DNA of 18,694 bases from an uncultured Chloroflexota bacterium (GCA_937864085.1 CALMIH010000006.1:1-18694), one strand, 5' to 3'. Shown: positions 1 through 6,116, counted from the stretch's first letter. The notes: generated from the sequence alone by a model not told the origin. A program made the numbers and translations.

Positions 1-289
1 CAGTACGTAGAAGATCCATTAAGACCATCACGGGCCGGCGGGCGCGGCGATCAAGAAGCGCGCCAACGGGGAGACTCAACAAGACGAACGGCATCAAGAA
101 TGCCGCCTCAAGCAACACGATCGATCCGTTGCTCGCTTGGATCACATCAACGGCAATGAGCGGAAAGGCGATGTGCGAAACCTGCGATCCAAGGATGCTG
201 ACCGCCTGCGCGCCGAAGAGCAGGCGCACGTCCGCGTCTCGAAACGGATCGTCCGCGGCGAGGCGGAGGCGTGAGAGGAGTCCAATCAT
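1..289 (-). CDS. MFS transporter, N-terminal part (cut by window edge)
   Basis: Reading the minus strand from ATG at 289 gives 96 codons open to the window edge; the C-terminal part lies outside. The product starts MIGLLSRLRLAADDPFRDAD, then a hydrophobic helix (about residues 22-45), a second one (about 50-70), and the loop GALLDRRARRPVMV. That loop is the major facilitator motif A between helices 2 and 3 (G-x-L-x-D-R-x-x-R-R). The arrangement resembles the EntS/MFS_3 drug or siderophore exporter group, the same group as the gene at 13231-14472; the substrate cannot be told. No Shine-Dalgarno precedes the ATG. A TATGCT hexamer lies 6 nt upstream, so the mRNA is probably leaderless. It is divergent from pirin with only 49 nt between starts. 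Confidence 0.85.
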   Translation of the reverse strand, partial: MIGLLSRLRLAADDPFRDADVRLLFGAQAVSILGSQVSHIAFPLIAVDVIQASNGSIVLLEAAFLMPFVLLSLPVGALLDRRARRPVMVLMDLLRT

Positions 290-295
290 CGCTGC

Positions 296-301
296 AGCAT
301 A
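296..301 (-). promoter_or_regulatory. -10 box of leaderless MFS gene
   Basis: TATGCT on the minus strand, followed by 6 nt and then the ATG at 289. No good -35 box is visible at 16-18 bp. The spacing puts the transcription start at or next to the A of the start codon. Confidence 0.55.
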
Positions 302-304
302 CTA

Positions 305-318
305 GTTCGCACTGCAAC
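305..318. promoter_or_regulatory. possible MarR-type operator half-site between MFS and pirin
   Basis: GTTCGCACTGCAAC resembles the two palindromes at the MarR gene (4056-4069 and 4090-4103). The right half TGCAAC is identical; the left half GTTCGC matches GTTGCA at only three of six positions. It lies upstream of both divergent -10 boxes (296-301 and 327-332), where a bound regulator could affect both genes. One good half-site is weak evidence. Confidence 0.3.
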
Positions 319-326
319 CAATCCTG

Positions 327-332
327 TATAGT
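327..332 (+). promoter_or_regulatory. -10 box of leaderless pirin gene
   Basis: TATAGT, then 6 nt, then ATG at 339. No Shine-Dalgarno fits in this space. The -35 region (about 304-309) is poor. Confidence 0.6.
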
Positions 333-338
333 TGGAAT

Positions 339-1337
339 ATGCCAGCGATCACGGTGCCAGACATCACGCTCCTTCCGCGGGTAAGCGTCGCCGACCTACT
401 CACGGAGAAGCCGCGACCTGTGGTCTCGCTCACCACCGCACCGAGCGGCTTCGAGGGTGAAGGCTTCCCCGTCCGCCGGGCCTTTATGGGTGCGCCACTG
501 AACCTGATCGACCCATTCATCATGCTCGACCAGCTCGGCGAAGTTGAGTACGCGCCGGGCGAGCCGAAGGGGACGCCGTGGCATCCGCACCGCGGATTTG
601 AGACGGTGACCTACATCATTGATGGCATCTTTGATCACCGTGACAGCAATGGTGGTGGTGGTCGCATCACCAATGGCGACACGCAGTGGATGACGGCCGG
701 CGGCGGCATCTTGCACATTGAGATGCCACCAGAGTCTCTTGTGATGAGCGGTGGACTCTTCCACGGATTTCAGCTCTGGGTAAACCTCCCGCGCGCAAAG
801 AAGTGGTCACCTCCTGCATATCAAGACATTCGATCCAACGAGGTGAAGCTGCTCGCCTCTACTGATGGAGGCGCACTGTTGCGCATCATTGCAGGTGACG
901 TGGCTGGCGCAACAGGACCCGGCTCCACGCAGACGCCGATCGCGCTCGTGCACGCCACGATCCAACCTGGCGCAGAACTTGACCTTCCGTGGCGGCCCGA
1001 CTTCAACGCGCTTGTGTACGCGCTCTCTGGGCGCGGAACTGTTGGCGCCGAGGCCGTTGCGATTGCATCCGGTCAGCTCGCGGTCTACGGCGCAGGCGAT
1101 CGCATCATCATCAAGGCGGCGCAACGACAAGATGCGCGCACCCCGGCGCTGGACGTGCTGATCTTGGGTGGCGAGCCGATTCGCGAACCGATCGCCTGGC
1201 TCGGGCCATTCGTCATGAACACACGTGATGAAGTTGTTCAGGCGTTTGAGGACTACAAGGCCGGAAAGCTCGGGGTGATCCCTGCCGCGCATACCAGTCC
1301 ACACAACACTCCAACGAGCGTCATCGAGTCCGAATAG
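339..1337 (+). CDS. pirin family protein (cupin-type, metal-binding)
   Basis: A 332-residue bicupin of the pirin/YhhW family. The N-terminal cupin carries the metal ligands of the family: WHPHRGFETVTY (His82, His84) and GILHIE (His126, Glu128). The connecting segment DSNGGGG...GDTQWMTAGGG is diagnostic of pirins. The C-terminal cupin (about residues 195-300) is less conserved, as usual. Family members are Fe/Mn-binding proteins of the cytosol; some have quercetin 2,3-dioxygenase activity in vitro and some act as redox-sensing cofactors, so the exact role is open. The length is near the upper end for the family because of a 25-30 residue N-terminal extension and a Ser/Thr-rich tail. The start is set by a -10 box 6 nt upstream (leaderless). 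A LysE-type exporter follows after 20 nt, probably in the same transcript. Confidence 0.93.
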   Translation: MPAITVPDITLLPRVSVADLLTEKPRPVVSLTTAPSGFEGEGFPVRRAFMGAPLNLIDPFIMLDQLGEVEYAPGEPKGTPWHPHRGFETVTYIIDGIFDHRDSNGGGGRITNGDTQWMTAGGGILHIEMPPESLVMSGGLFHGFQLWVNLPRAKKWSPPAYQDIRSNEVKLLASTDGGALLRIIAGDVAGATGPGSTQTPIALVHATIQPGAELDLPWRPDFNALVYALSGRGTVGAEAVAIASGQLAVYGAGDRIIIKAAQRQDARTPALDVLILGGEPIREPIAWLGPFVMNTRDEVVQAFEDYKAGKLGVIPAAHTSPHNTPTSVIESE

Positions 1338-1357
1338 TCTCGTCTAGGTAGATCTCG

Positions 1358-1999
1358 GTGGAACTCTTCCTACTCGGCGCCGCACTCGCCTTCTCTATCA
1401 ACATTGAACTCGGCGTGGTCAACGTCATGATCGTGCGCACCGCCATTGATCGCGGCGCTTGGCCCGCCTTCTTGATCGGACTCGGCTCCTGTATTGGCGA
1501 TCTCATCTGGGCCTGCGCTGGCGCACTCGGTGTCAGCGTGCTCTTGGCCTGGCCACCCGCCGCCTGGATTCTCTGGCTCGGCGGAAGTGGAGCCCTCTGC
1601 TGGTTCGCCGCCGCCGCACTTCGCGACGCAACACGTGGAGGAACCATCGACGAGTCGTCACCACTTCGCCGCGCCAACGGCATCCGTGCGATTGGCCTCG
1701 GGCTTGGCATTGCGCTCAGCTCCCCCACCCTGATTCTCTGGACAGCAACGGTGGGCGGGAGCGTCCTCGCCTCACAGGCGGCGGACCTTGCGGGATTCGT
1801 TCCCTTTATCTCAGGATTCGGCGCCGCTGCGGTGGCGCACTCGGCAATCCTCTCTGGCATTGTTGGCGCCACGCGCCGCTTCACCGGACCACGCACGGTG
1901 CGCGCCGTCTCACTTGTATCGGCGTTAATGTTCGCCGCATTCGCGATCGGGATCTTTATGGACGGTGCGAGGCGCCTTCTCCTCCCGCTGCTCGGCTAA
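1358..1999 (+). CDS. LysE/RhtB family amino-acid exporter
   Basis: A 213-residue integral membrane protein with about six hydrophobic segments (near residues 1-22, 33-60, 66-88, 109-130, 144-170 and 182-205). The features ELGVVNVMIVRTAIDRG near the N-terminus, GLGSCIGDLIWA in helix 2 and SPTLILW in the middle match the LysE/RhtB exporter fold (compare the usual G-P-n..., G-a-x-x-G-D and N-P-K motifs). The family exports amino acids such as lysine, threonine or homoserine and related metabolites; the substrate here is unknown. The start is GTG with a modest AGGTAG upstream (1345-1350). It sits 20 nt after pirin on the same strand, so it is likely co-transcribed. No terminator follows; the next signal is the -10 box of the leader peptide at 2021. 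Confidence 0.88.
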   Translation: MELFLLGAALAFSINIELGVVNVMIVRTAIDRGAWPAFLIGLGSCIGDLIWACAGALGVSVLLAWPPAAWILWLGGSGALCWFAAAALRDATRGGTIDESSPLRRANGIRAIGLGLGIALSSPTLILWTATVGGSVLASQAADLAGFVPFISGFGAAAVAHSAILSGIVGATRRFTGPRTVRAVSLVSALMFAAFAIGIFMDGARRLLLPLLG

Positions 2000-2020
2000 C
2001 GAGTCAGAGGGTGGCTCTGG

Positions 2021-2026
2021 TATCGT
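2021..2026 (+). promoter_or_regulatory. -10 box in front of the candidate leader peptide
   Basis: TATCGT followed by 6 nt (ATTGGC) and an ATG at 2033. This is the same geometry as at the other leaderless starts in the window. No clear -35 box. Confidence 0.5.
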
Positions 2027-2032
2027 ATTGGC

Positions 2033-2083
2033 ATGACCAGCACGCAGCTCCGAGCACTTGAGGGCGAACCGTCGATCTGTTGA
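2033..2083 (+). CDS. candidate leaderless leader peptide, 16 aa, ending in Cys
   Basis: The ATG lies exactly 6 nt after TATCGT. It opens a 16-codon frame, MTSTQLRALEGEPSIC, closed by TGA at 2081-2083. The last sense codon is TGT (Cys). This Cys codon sits inside the 5' arm of a hairpin (2071-2106) in the leader of the sulfurtransferase-SufE operon, 69 nt before the rhodanese start. In mycobacteria, leaderless small ORFs with cysteine codons upstream of sulfur genes are known to act as cysteine-responsive attenuators. Here there is one Cys rather than a run, so the analogy is an inference. It could be a chance ORF, but the exact promoter spacing, position and terminal Cys speak for it. Confidence 0.5.
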   Translation: MTSTQLRALEGEPSIC

Positions 2084-2106
2084 CGCTCGCATCGCGCCAG
2101 ATCGGT
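2071..2106 (+). promoter_or_regulatory. leader hairpin with following T-run, possible attenuator
   Basis: CGATCTG (2073-2079) pairs perfectly with CAGATCG (2098-2104); two wobble pairs extend it to 2071/2106. The 18-nt loop can form three more pairs (2084-2086 with 2094-2096). Six T residues follow at 2113-2118. The 5' arm covers the last codons and part of the stop of the leader peptide, so a ribosome there would prevent the hairpin. Whether it acts as a terminator or controls access to the AAGGAG at 2138-2143 cannot be decided by eye. Confidence 0.45.
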
Positions 2107-2151
2107 ATGTGGTTTTTTCAACCCCCAAGTAGCAGGTAAGGAGAAAGCGAA

Positions 2152-3039
2152 ATGAGCAAGGTACCTCTCGATCCAACCGCAAAGTTCCAGGAGTACGCCA
2201 CTCCAGGCGCACTCGTCTCAACGGAGTGGCTCGCCGCGAATCTGAACACACCGGGCATCGTGGTGGTGGAGTCTGACGAAGACACCCTCCTCTACGAGAC
2301 GGGACACATCCCGGGAAGCGTCAAGGTGGATTGGCACACCGATCTGAATGACCCAGTGAGCCGCGACTACGTCGGTCCTGAAGGCTTTGCGGCGCTGATG
2401 TCACGCAAGGGGATCAACCGCGACACCACGGTGGTCTTCTACGGCGACAAGTCGAACTGGTGGGCGGCATACGCGCTCTGGGTCTTCCGCCTCTTCGGTC
2501 ACACCGATGTGCGCCTCCTTGATGGCGGTCGCCAGAAGTGGGAGGCGGAGGGTCGCGAGATGACCAAAGAGGTGCCGACACGCGCGGCCACAAGCTACCC
2601 ACTCTCCCCGCGAAACGACAGTGAGCTGCGCGCCTACCGCGAGCAGGTCATTGAGCACGTCAGCGCCAAGGGCTGCATGGTGGACGTCCGATCACCGCAG
2701 GAGTTCAGCGGTGAGCTGACGCACATGCCGGACTACCCACAGGAGGGGACGCTCCGTGGTGGCCACATCCCAGGAGCGAAGTCCGTCCCGTGGAAGCGAG
2801 CCGCCAATGATGACGGCACCTTCAAGGGAGTTGCCGATCTTCGCGCAATCTATGAGGGCGAGAAGGGGCTTGCGGCGGGTGATGATGTCATTGCCTACTG
2901 CCGCATCGGGGAGCGCTCCAGTCACACCTGGTTTGTGCTCACCTACCTGCTCGGATTCACGAATGTGCGCAACTATGACGGGTCGTGGTCGGAGTGGGGC
3001 AACGCAGTTCGCCTCCCGATCGCCGTCGGCGCCGAGTAG
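2152..3039 (+). CDS. sseA: thiosulfate sulfurtransferase (two-domain rhodanese, CysA/SseA type)
   Basis: A 295-residue tandem rhodanese. The N-terminal domain (about 20-140) is inactive: its loop position reads FYGDKSNWWA, without Cys. The C-terminal domain (about 160-290) has the catalytic loop AYCRIGERSSHTWFVL with nucleophile Cys250. This loop, LDGGRQKW and NYDGSW are nearly the same as in the mycobacterial CysA2-type enzymes. The reaction is transfer of sulfane sulfur from thiosulfate to an acceptor through a Cys persulfide in the cytosol. Start: ATG with AAGGAG (2138-2143) 8 nt upstream. SufE follows after 18 nt, a pairing also seen in actinobacteria, so this pair probably handles persulfide sulfur for Fe-S or cysteine metabolism. 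It may be regulated through the upstream leader peptide and hairpin. Confidence 0.95.
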   Translation: MSKVPLDPTAKFQEYATPGALVSTEWLAANLNTPGIVVVESDEDTLLYETGHIPGSVKVDWHTDLNDPVSRDYVGPEGFAALMSRKGINRDTTVVFYGDKSNWWAAYALWVFRLFGHTDVRLLDGGRQKWEAEGREMTKEVPTRAATSYPLSPRNDSELRAYREQVIEHVSAKGCMVDVRSPQEFSGELTHMPDYPQEGTLRGGHIPGAKSVPWKRAANDDGTFKGVADLRAIYEGEKGLAAGDDVIAYCRIGERSSHTWFVLTYLLGFTNVRNYDGSWSEWGNAVRLPIAVGAE

Positions 3040-3057
3040 CGCGTCCACCTGAACGAC

Positions 3058-3504
3058 ATGTCAGAGACACCCGCGGCGCAGCTCCCACCAGGGCTCGCCG
3101 CGGTTGCCGCCGATTTTGCCGATACGCCACGCGAGATGCGACTCGAACTTCTCCTTGAGTACGCAGATCGGCTGCAGCCTCTCCCTGAGAAGTACGTCGC
3201 GCAGATTGATCTCATGGAACGAGTGCAGGAGTGTCAGTCCCCGCTTTATGCAATTGCGGAGGTGAACAGCAACACAGTGCAGATCCATGCCACGGCGCCG
3301 CCAGAGTCACCAACGACTCGCGCGTTTGCGAGCATCATGCAGCTCGGACTCAACGGCCTCACTGCAGAAGAGGTGCTGGCTGTCCCCGCATCGGCCCCAC
3401 TTCAACTAGGGATCACCGATCTCGTCTCACCGCTTCGGATGCGCGGAGCAACCGGTCTCCTTGCGCGAATTCAACGACAGGTCCGCGCGGCAGTTAGCCC
3501 GTAG
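3058..3504 (+). CDS. sufE: SufE family sulfur acceptor protein
   Basis: A 148-residue protein with the SufE fold signature: the N-terminal helix RLELLLEYADRLQPLPEKY and then ERVQECQSPLY, in which Cys59 would accept the persulfide sulfur from a cysteine desulfurase. The region AFASIMQLGLNGLTAEEVL and the end with SPLRMRGATGLLARIQRQ match the second half of the family. SufE normally passes sulfur from SufS to the SufBCD scaffold; standalone SufE-like proteins next to rhodaneses also occur, and no SufS or SufBCD is in this window. Start: ATG 18 nt after the rhodanese stop, with no obvious Shine-Dalgarno, suggesting translation coupled to the upstream gene. Only 9 nt separate its stop from that of the convergent MarR gene, with no terminator visible. 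Confidence 0.92.
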   Translation: MSETPAAQLPPGLAAVAADFADTPREMRLELLLEYADRLQPLPEKYVAQIDLMERVQECQSPLYAIAEVNSNTVQIHATAPPESPTTRAFASIMQLGLNGLTAEEVLAVPASAPLQLGITDLVSPLRMRGATGLLARIQRQVRAAVSP

Positions 3505-3513
3505 GCTCTCCGC

Positions 3514-4044
3514 CTAGATCGCTTCGCGCGACCTTTCGGCGTTCGCTGCGGCAATCTTCATCAAGTCTTTGGTGATCCGCTCCATCTCACTCGCCGAGAG
3601 CGATGCGCCGAATCGTTGTGCAACGGCGCGCAGGTGCCCGGGTGCTGCGGCGCGGAATGCCTTGATGCCGAGTGGTGTCAGTGTTGCCCAGTGGACACGG
3701 CCATCTTCCGTGCAGCGGCGACGCGTCACCCAGCCATTGACAGCGAGTCGATCCACGCGACGCGTCAGACCACTCTTTGAGATGAGCGCCGCATCTGCGA
3801 GTTCGCTCATGCGCAGTGAGTATTCGCCAGCGCGTGCGAGCTGCGCCATCACATCGAAGTCGGCGAGGCTCATCCCTGACGAATCCATCAGCTCCGAAGA
3901 GAGCGCGCGCGTTACTCGACCGTAGGCGGTGAGGAAGGCGATCCAGGCGCGAGCAACAACCGGGTCGAGGAGCGCGCTCGCGTCACTCCCCAGAATTGCG
4001 GAGAGCTCGGTGATCTCTGCACTGGGGAGCTGCTCTGTTGCCAT
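3514..4044 (-). CDS. MarR family transcriptional regulator
   Basis: A 176-residue winged-helix repressor. After a helical N-terminal dimer segment (about 27-55), the DNA-binding domain runs from about 58 to 122: helix-turn-helix LRMSELADAALISKSGLTRRVDRL and a wing with CTEDGRVHWATLTPLG. The Asp-Gly-Arg in the wing is typical of MarR. Dimers bind palindromes and usually repress their own gene and a neighbour until a ligand or oxidant binds. I chose ATG 4044 rather than an in-frame TTG at 4068 because the longer start would place the operator inside the gene and the promoter boxes (TTGACG, AACTAT) sit directly before 4044. The mRNA would then be leaderless or almost so. It is divergent from the LUD gene across two TTGCA-type palindromes. 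Confidence 0.92.
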   Translation of the reverse strand: MATEQLPSAEITELSAILGSDASALLDPVVARAWIAFLTAYGRVTRALSSELMDSSGMSLADFDVMAQLARAGEYSLRMSELADAALISKSGLTRRVDRLAVNGWVTRRRCTEDGRVHWATLTPLGIKAFRAAAPGHLRAVAQRFGASLSASEMERITKDLMKIAAANAERSREAI

Positions 4045-4052
4045 ACGTTGCA

Positions 4053-4081
4053 ATAGTTGCACTTGCAACCATCCGCGTCAA
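4053..4081 (-). promoter_or_regulatory. promoter of the MarR gene
   Basis: On the minus strand TTGACG (4081-4076) and AACTAT (4058-4053) are separated by 17 bp. The -10 match is only moderate. The start codon begins 8 nt after the -10 box. Both palindromes overlap or flank these boxes, which fits autoregulation. Confidence 0.5.
4056..4069. promoter_or_regulatory. MarR-type operator 1
   Basis: GTTGCACTTGCAAC is a perfect inverted repeat (GTTGCA-2-TGCAAC). It covers the -35 box of the LUD promoter (TTGCAA, 4063-4068) and the -10 region of the MarR promoter. A further direct copy of GTTGCA lies at 4047-4052. Confidence 0.7.
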
Positions 4082-4091
4082 GGGGTATAGT
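4063..4091 (+). promoter_or_regulatory. promoter of the LUD gene
   Basis: TTGCAA (4063-4068), 17-bp spacer, TATAGT (4086-4091). This is the best complete sigma-70-type promoter in the window. Transcription should start near 4097-4098, leaving a leader of about 64 nt before ATG 4162. The -35 lies in operator 1 and the -10 touches operator 2. Confidence 0.7.
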
Positions 4092-4103
4092 TGCGCATGC
4101 AAC
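4090..4103. promoter_or_regulatory. MarR-type operator 2
   Basis: GTTGCGCATGCAAC is an inverted repeat with one asymmetric pair. It begins in the -10 box of the LUD promoter and covers the start site. The distance from operator 1 is 34 bp centre to centre, about three helical turns, so two dimers could bind the same face. Confidence 0.65.
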
Positions 4104-4104
4104 G

Positions 4105-4133
4105 ATCTGCCGTATCAACGGCGGGCGGCAGAT
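4105..4133 (+). promoter_or_regulatory. hairpin in the LUD gene leader
   Basis: ATCTGCCG (4105-4112) and CGGCAGAT (4126-4133) form a perfect 8-bp stem with a 13-nt loop, starting about 8 nt into the transcript. It could stabilise the mRNA 5' end or modulate translation. It has no T-run, so it is not a standard terminator. Confidence 0.4.
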
Positions 4134-4161
4134 ATGGTTGGAAGACCAAAAGGAGGAAGCA

Positions 4162-4773
4162 ATGTCAGCAGCACGATTCAAGCAGGTGGCCGACGCAAGC
4201 CGCATCGAAAAGGCGGTCGCCGCGCTCAACGCGAAGGGCTTTGCCGCGCAGAGCGTGCCAAACGCTGCAGCAGCGAAAGAGGCGGTCCTAAAGCTGGTCC
4301 CCGCCGGATCAGAAGTGTTCACTTACACCTCGGCAACGCTCGACGCAACGGACCTCACCGAAGCACTGAATGCCGCTCCGTACAAGAGCCTGCGCGACAA
4401 GATGTACGAGCTTGATCGCAACACCCAGGGTGCGCAGATGCGTGCCATTGGCGCAGCCCCAGCCTTCGCTGTTGGCAGCGTGCATGCCGTCACTGAGGAT
4501 GGCAAGTTGGTGATTGCATCGGCGACGGGATCACAGCTCCCCGCTTACGCGTATGGCGCGGGGCACGTGGTCTTTGTTGTTGGCGCACAGAAGATCGTGA
4601 AGGATCTTGCTGAGGCAACCGAGCGCATTGCCACCTACACCCTGCCACTCGAAGATACGCGTGCACAGGCCGCATACGGCGTCAACAGCGCTATCAACAA
4701 GACGCTGACCCTGCACGGCGAACAACCGGGTCGCATTGACGTGGTGGTCGTTGCTGAGGAGATCGGTTTCTAA
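4162..4773 (+). CDS. LUD domain protein (LutC/DUF162 type)
   Basis: A 203-residue LUD-domain protein. Visible family features are VFTYTSATL (about 52-60), the middle stretch GAAPAFAVGSVHAVTEDGKLV, ATGSQLPAYAYGAGHVVFVVG (about 121-141) with KIVKDL after it, and RIATYTLPLEDTR (155-167). In Bacillus, LutC works with the Fe-S proteins LutA and LutB in L-lactate oxidation; here no lutA or lutB is nearby, so lactate use cannot be assumed and the role is open. The ATG at 4162 is chosen over an upstream in-frame ATG (4057) because AGGAGG precedes it and the upstream part is the promoter and operator. Its divergence from MarR and the two operators suggest it is the repressed target. The next gene overlaps its stop by one base. 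Confidence 0.88.
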   Translation: MSAARFKQVADASRIEKAVAALNAKGFAAQSVPNAAAAKEAVLKLVPAGSEVFTYTSATLDATDLTEALNAAPYKSLRDKMYELDRNTQGAQMRAIGAAPAFAVGSVHAVTEDGKLVIASATGSQLPAYAYGAGHVVFVVGAQKIVKDLAEATERIATYTLPLEDTRAQAAYGVNSAINKTLTLHGEQPGRIDVVVVAEEIGF

Positions 4774-5180
4774 TGCGTAGCGCGTTTCTCAAGAGCGCCG
4801 CGCTTGCGGTTGCCGTCAACGCGGCGCTCTGGATCGCTGCGTCACTGATTGGCCTTGTGCCAGGTCTCGGCGAGTCGACCTTCTTCGGCGGAGTACTTTT
4901 CGCCTCTGTTGGAGCAACAGCAGCAGCCGCGATCGTGGCGAGTCGCTTCACCGCAGCTGGTGCGCAAAAGCGTTGGGCGGGAATTTCTCTTGCGATCCTG
5001 CTCCTCTCGTTTACCTCGCCACTTGCGCTTGGCGCAGGAAATCTGCCGATCTCGCTCTTCAACCCAGGAGACACGACATACAACGAATTCCGAGGTGGGA
5101 TCGGGATTGCGTACGCAATCTTGCACTTCACCTCGTATATCGCAGTGCAGCGCTTCATTGGGAGGCAGATTCCGGAGTGA
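4773..5180 (+). CDS. four-helix membrane protein, DUF6069-like
   Basis: A 135-residue hydrophobic protein with four predicted membrane segments (about residues 8-30, 38-60, 68-88 and 108-130). The pattern of a first helix containing ALWIAASLIG, then a second with small residues, and the ending with LHFTSYIAVQRFI, resembles the small DUF6069 family; that match is by general look and not certain. No catalytic motif is visible. Its ATG overlaps the TAA of the LUD gene (TAATG), so it is translationally coupled and belongs to the MarR-controlled transcript. Function unknown; a membrane partner or a stress-linked protein would fit the context equally well. Confidence 0.8.
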   Translation: MRSAFLKSAALAVAVNAALWIAASLIGLVPGLGESTFFGGVLFASVGATAAAAIVASRFTAAGAQKRWAGISLAILLLSFTSPLALGAGNLPISLFNPGDTTYNEFRGGIGIAYAILHFTSYIAVQRFIGRQIPE

Positions 5181-5226
5181 GTGGACATCTTTGAGGTGGG
5201 GCTAGATACACCCCGCGCGCTAAGGG

Positions 5227-5232
5227 TAGAAT
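5227..5232 (+). promoter_or_regulatory. -10 box of leaderless SAM hydrolase gene
   Basis: TAGAAT, then 7 nt, then ATG at 5240. No Shine-Dalgarno and no clear -35 box. Confidence 0.55.
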
Positions 5233-5239
5233 CCACCAC

Positions 5240-6082
5240 ATGTCTGATCCGCTCGGTCCAATGCAGGGGAGCCTGCGTCTCGTCACCTTCTTGACCGACT
5301 TCGGTCTGCGCGATCCATCTGCTGGCGTCCTCTCTGGCGTGGTGCTTGCGATGACGCCCGACGCACGAACGCTCGACCTCACCCACGCGATTCCTCCCTA
5401 TGACGTTGAGGCTGGCGCTGAGGCGCTTGTTGAGTCGCTCGTCCATCTTCCTGTTGGGGTCCATGTGGCGGTGGTGGATCCAGGCGTTGGGACGCAGCGC
5501 CGGCCAATCGCCATTCGTTGCGTCCGCGGTGACGTCTTGATCGGTCCAGACAACGGACTCCTCCTCCCCGCCGCGAAGGCGCTCGGCGGCATTGCCGCCG
5601 TGGTGGTCCTTGATGACGAGCGTTGGTGGGGGCCGAGCCGTAGCCACACCTTCCACGGCCGTGATCTCTTCGCCCCCGTCGCCGCACACGTCGCGTCTGG
5701 CGTCCCGTTCGGCGATCTCGGCAGCCCACTCGACGCGTCGCTCCTCGTCCCTGCCGCCGCGCTCCCGATTGAGGCGAAGGCTGGCGAGCTACACACGGTC
5801 GTTCGGATCGTGGATGGCTTCGGGACGCTGGTCCTCGCCGGCGACCGCAGCGACATCACCACCGCACTCGGTGCACTTGAGCCAGGCCAGCCGCTTCGTA
5901 TCACTGTTGGTGATCAGAAGATCGAGACCGTCTGGGCGAATCGCTTCGGCGACGTGGCGGAACACGACCCCCTCTGCTACATCGATTCTGCTGGACGGCT
6001 GGCGCTCGCCGTGAACCGCGGCAGCGCCGCAGAGCGCTATGGGGCAACCCAGCGCACCCCCGTGGTGATCACGCGCGCCTAG
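5240..6082 (+). CDS. SAM hydroxide adenosyltransferase (SAM hydrolase, DUF62)
   Basis: A 280-residue member of the DUF62 family (N-terminal SAM-binding and C-terminal beta-barrel domains, split near residue 175). Signature stretches are LVTFLTDFGLRDPSAG at the N-terminus, AVVDPGVGTQRR, IGPDNGLLLP and TFHGRDLFAPVAAH. The family's Asp-Arg-His triad is seen as Asp80, Arg87 and His139. Members split S-adenosylmethionine with water into adenosine and L-methionine in the cytosol; fluorinase and chlorinase are relatives, but plain hydrolases with this triad are far more common, so no halogenase role is proposed. The short leader residues before LVTF come from an ATG set by a -10 box 7 nt upstream. 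The gene stands alone: 155 nt and a separate leader precede the next operon. The physiological reason for SAM hydrolysis is not well understood. Confidence 0.93.
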   Translation: MSDPLGPMQGSLRLVTFLTDFGLRDPSAGVLSGVVLAMTPDARTLDLTHAIPPYDVEAGAEALVESLVHLPVGVHVAVVDPGVGTQRRPIAIRCVRGDVLIGPDNGLLLPAAKALGGIAAVVVLDDERWWGPSRSHTFHGRDLFAPVAAHVASGVPFGDLGSPLDASLLVPAAALPIEAKAGELHTVVRIVDGFGTLVLAGDRSDITTALGALEPGQPLRITVGDQKIETVWANRFGDVAEHDPLCYIDSAGRLALAVNRGSAAERYGATQRTPVVITRA

Positions 6083-6116
6083 CGCGCACCGTTTCAATCC
6101 GCGCGGCTCGCCCTGC

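Noticed and set aside
4097..4161. ATG at 4097, 5 nt after the TATAGT box, as a second leaderless leader peptide before the LUD gene
   Set aside because: The frame has no stop before the LUD start and runs deep into it out of frame. The ATG is a by-product of the GTTGCGCATGCAAC palindrome. The LUD gene has its own strong Shine-Dalgarno.
5195..5214. GGTG/CACC or GGGG/CCCC pairing after the DUF6069-like gene as a terminator
   Set aside because: Only 4 pairs with a loop of 9-10 nt and no T-run; too weak to call.
4694..5689. Minus-strand open frame of 331 codons opposite the membrane protein and SAM hydrolase genes
   Set aside because: It lies opposite two well-supported genes, has Arg/Ala-rich composition without any family motif, and arises from the GC-rich third positions of the real genes.
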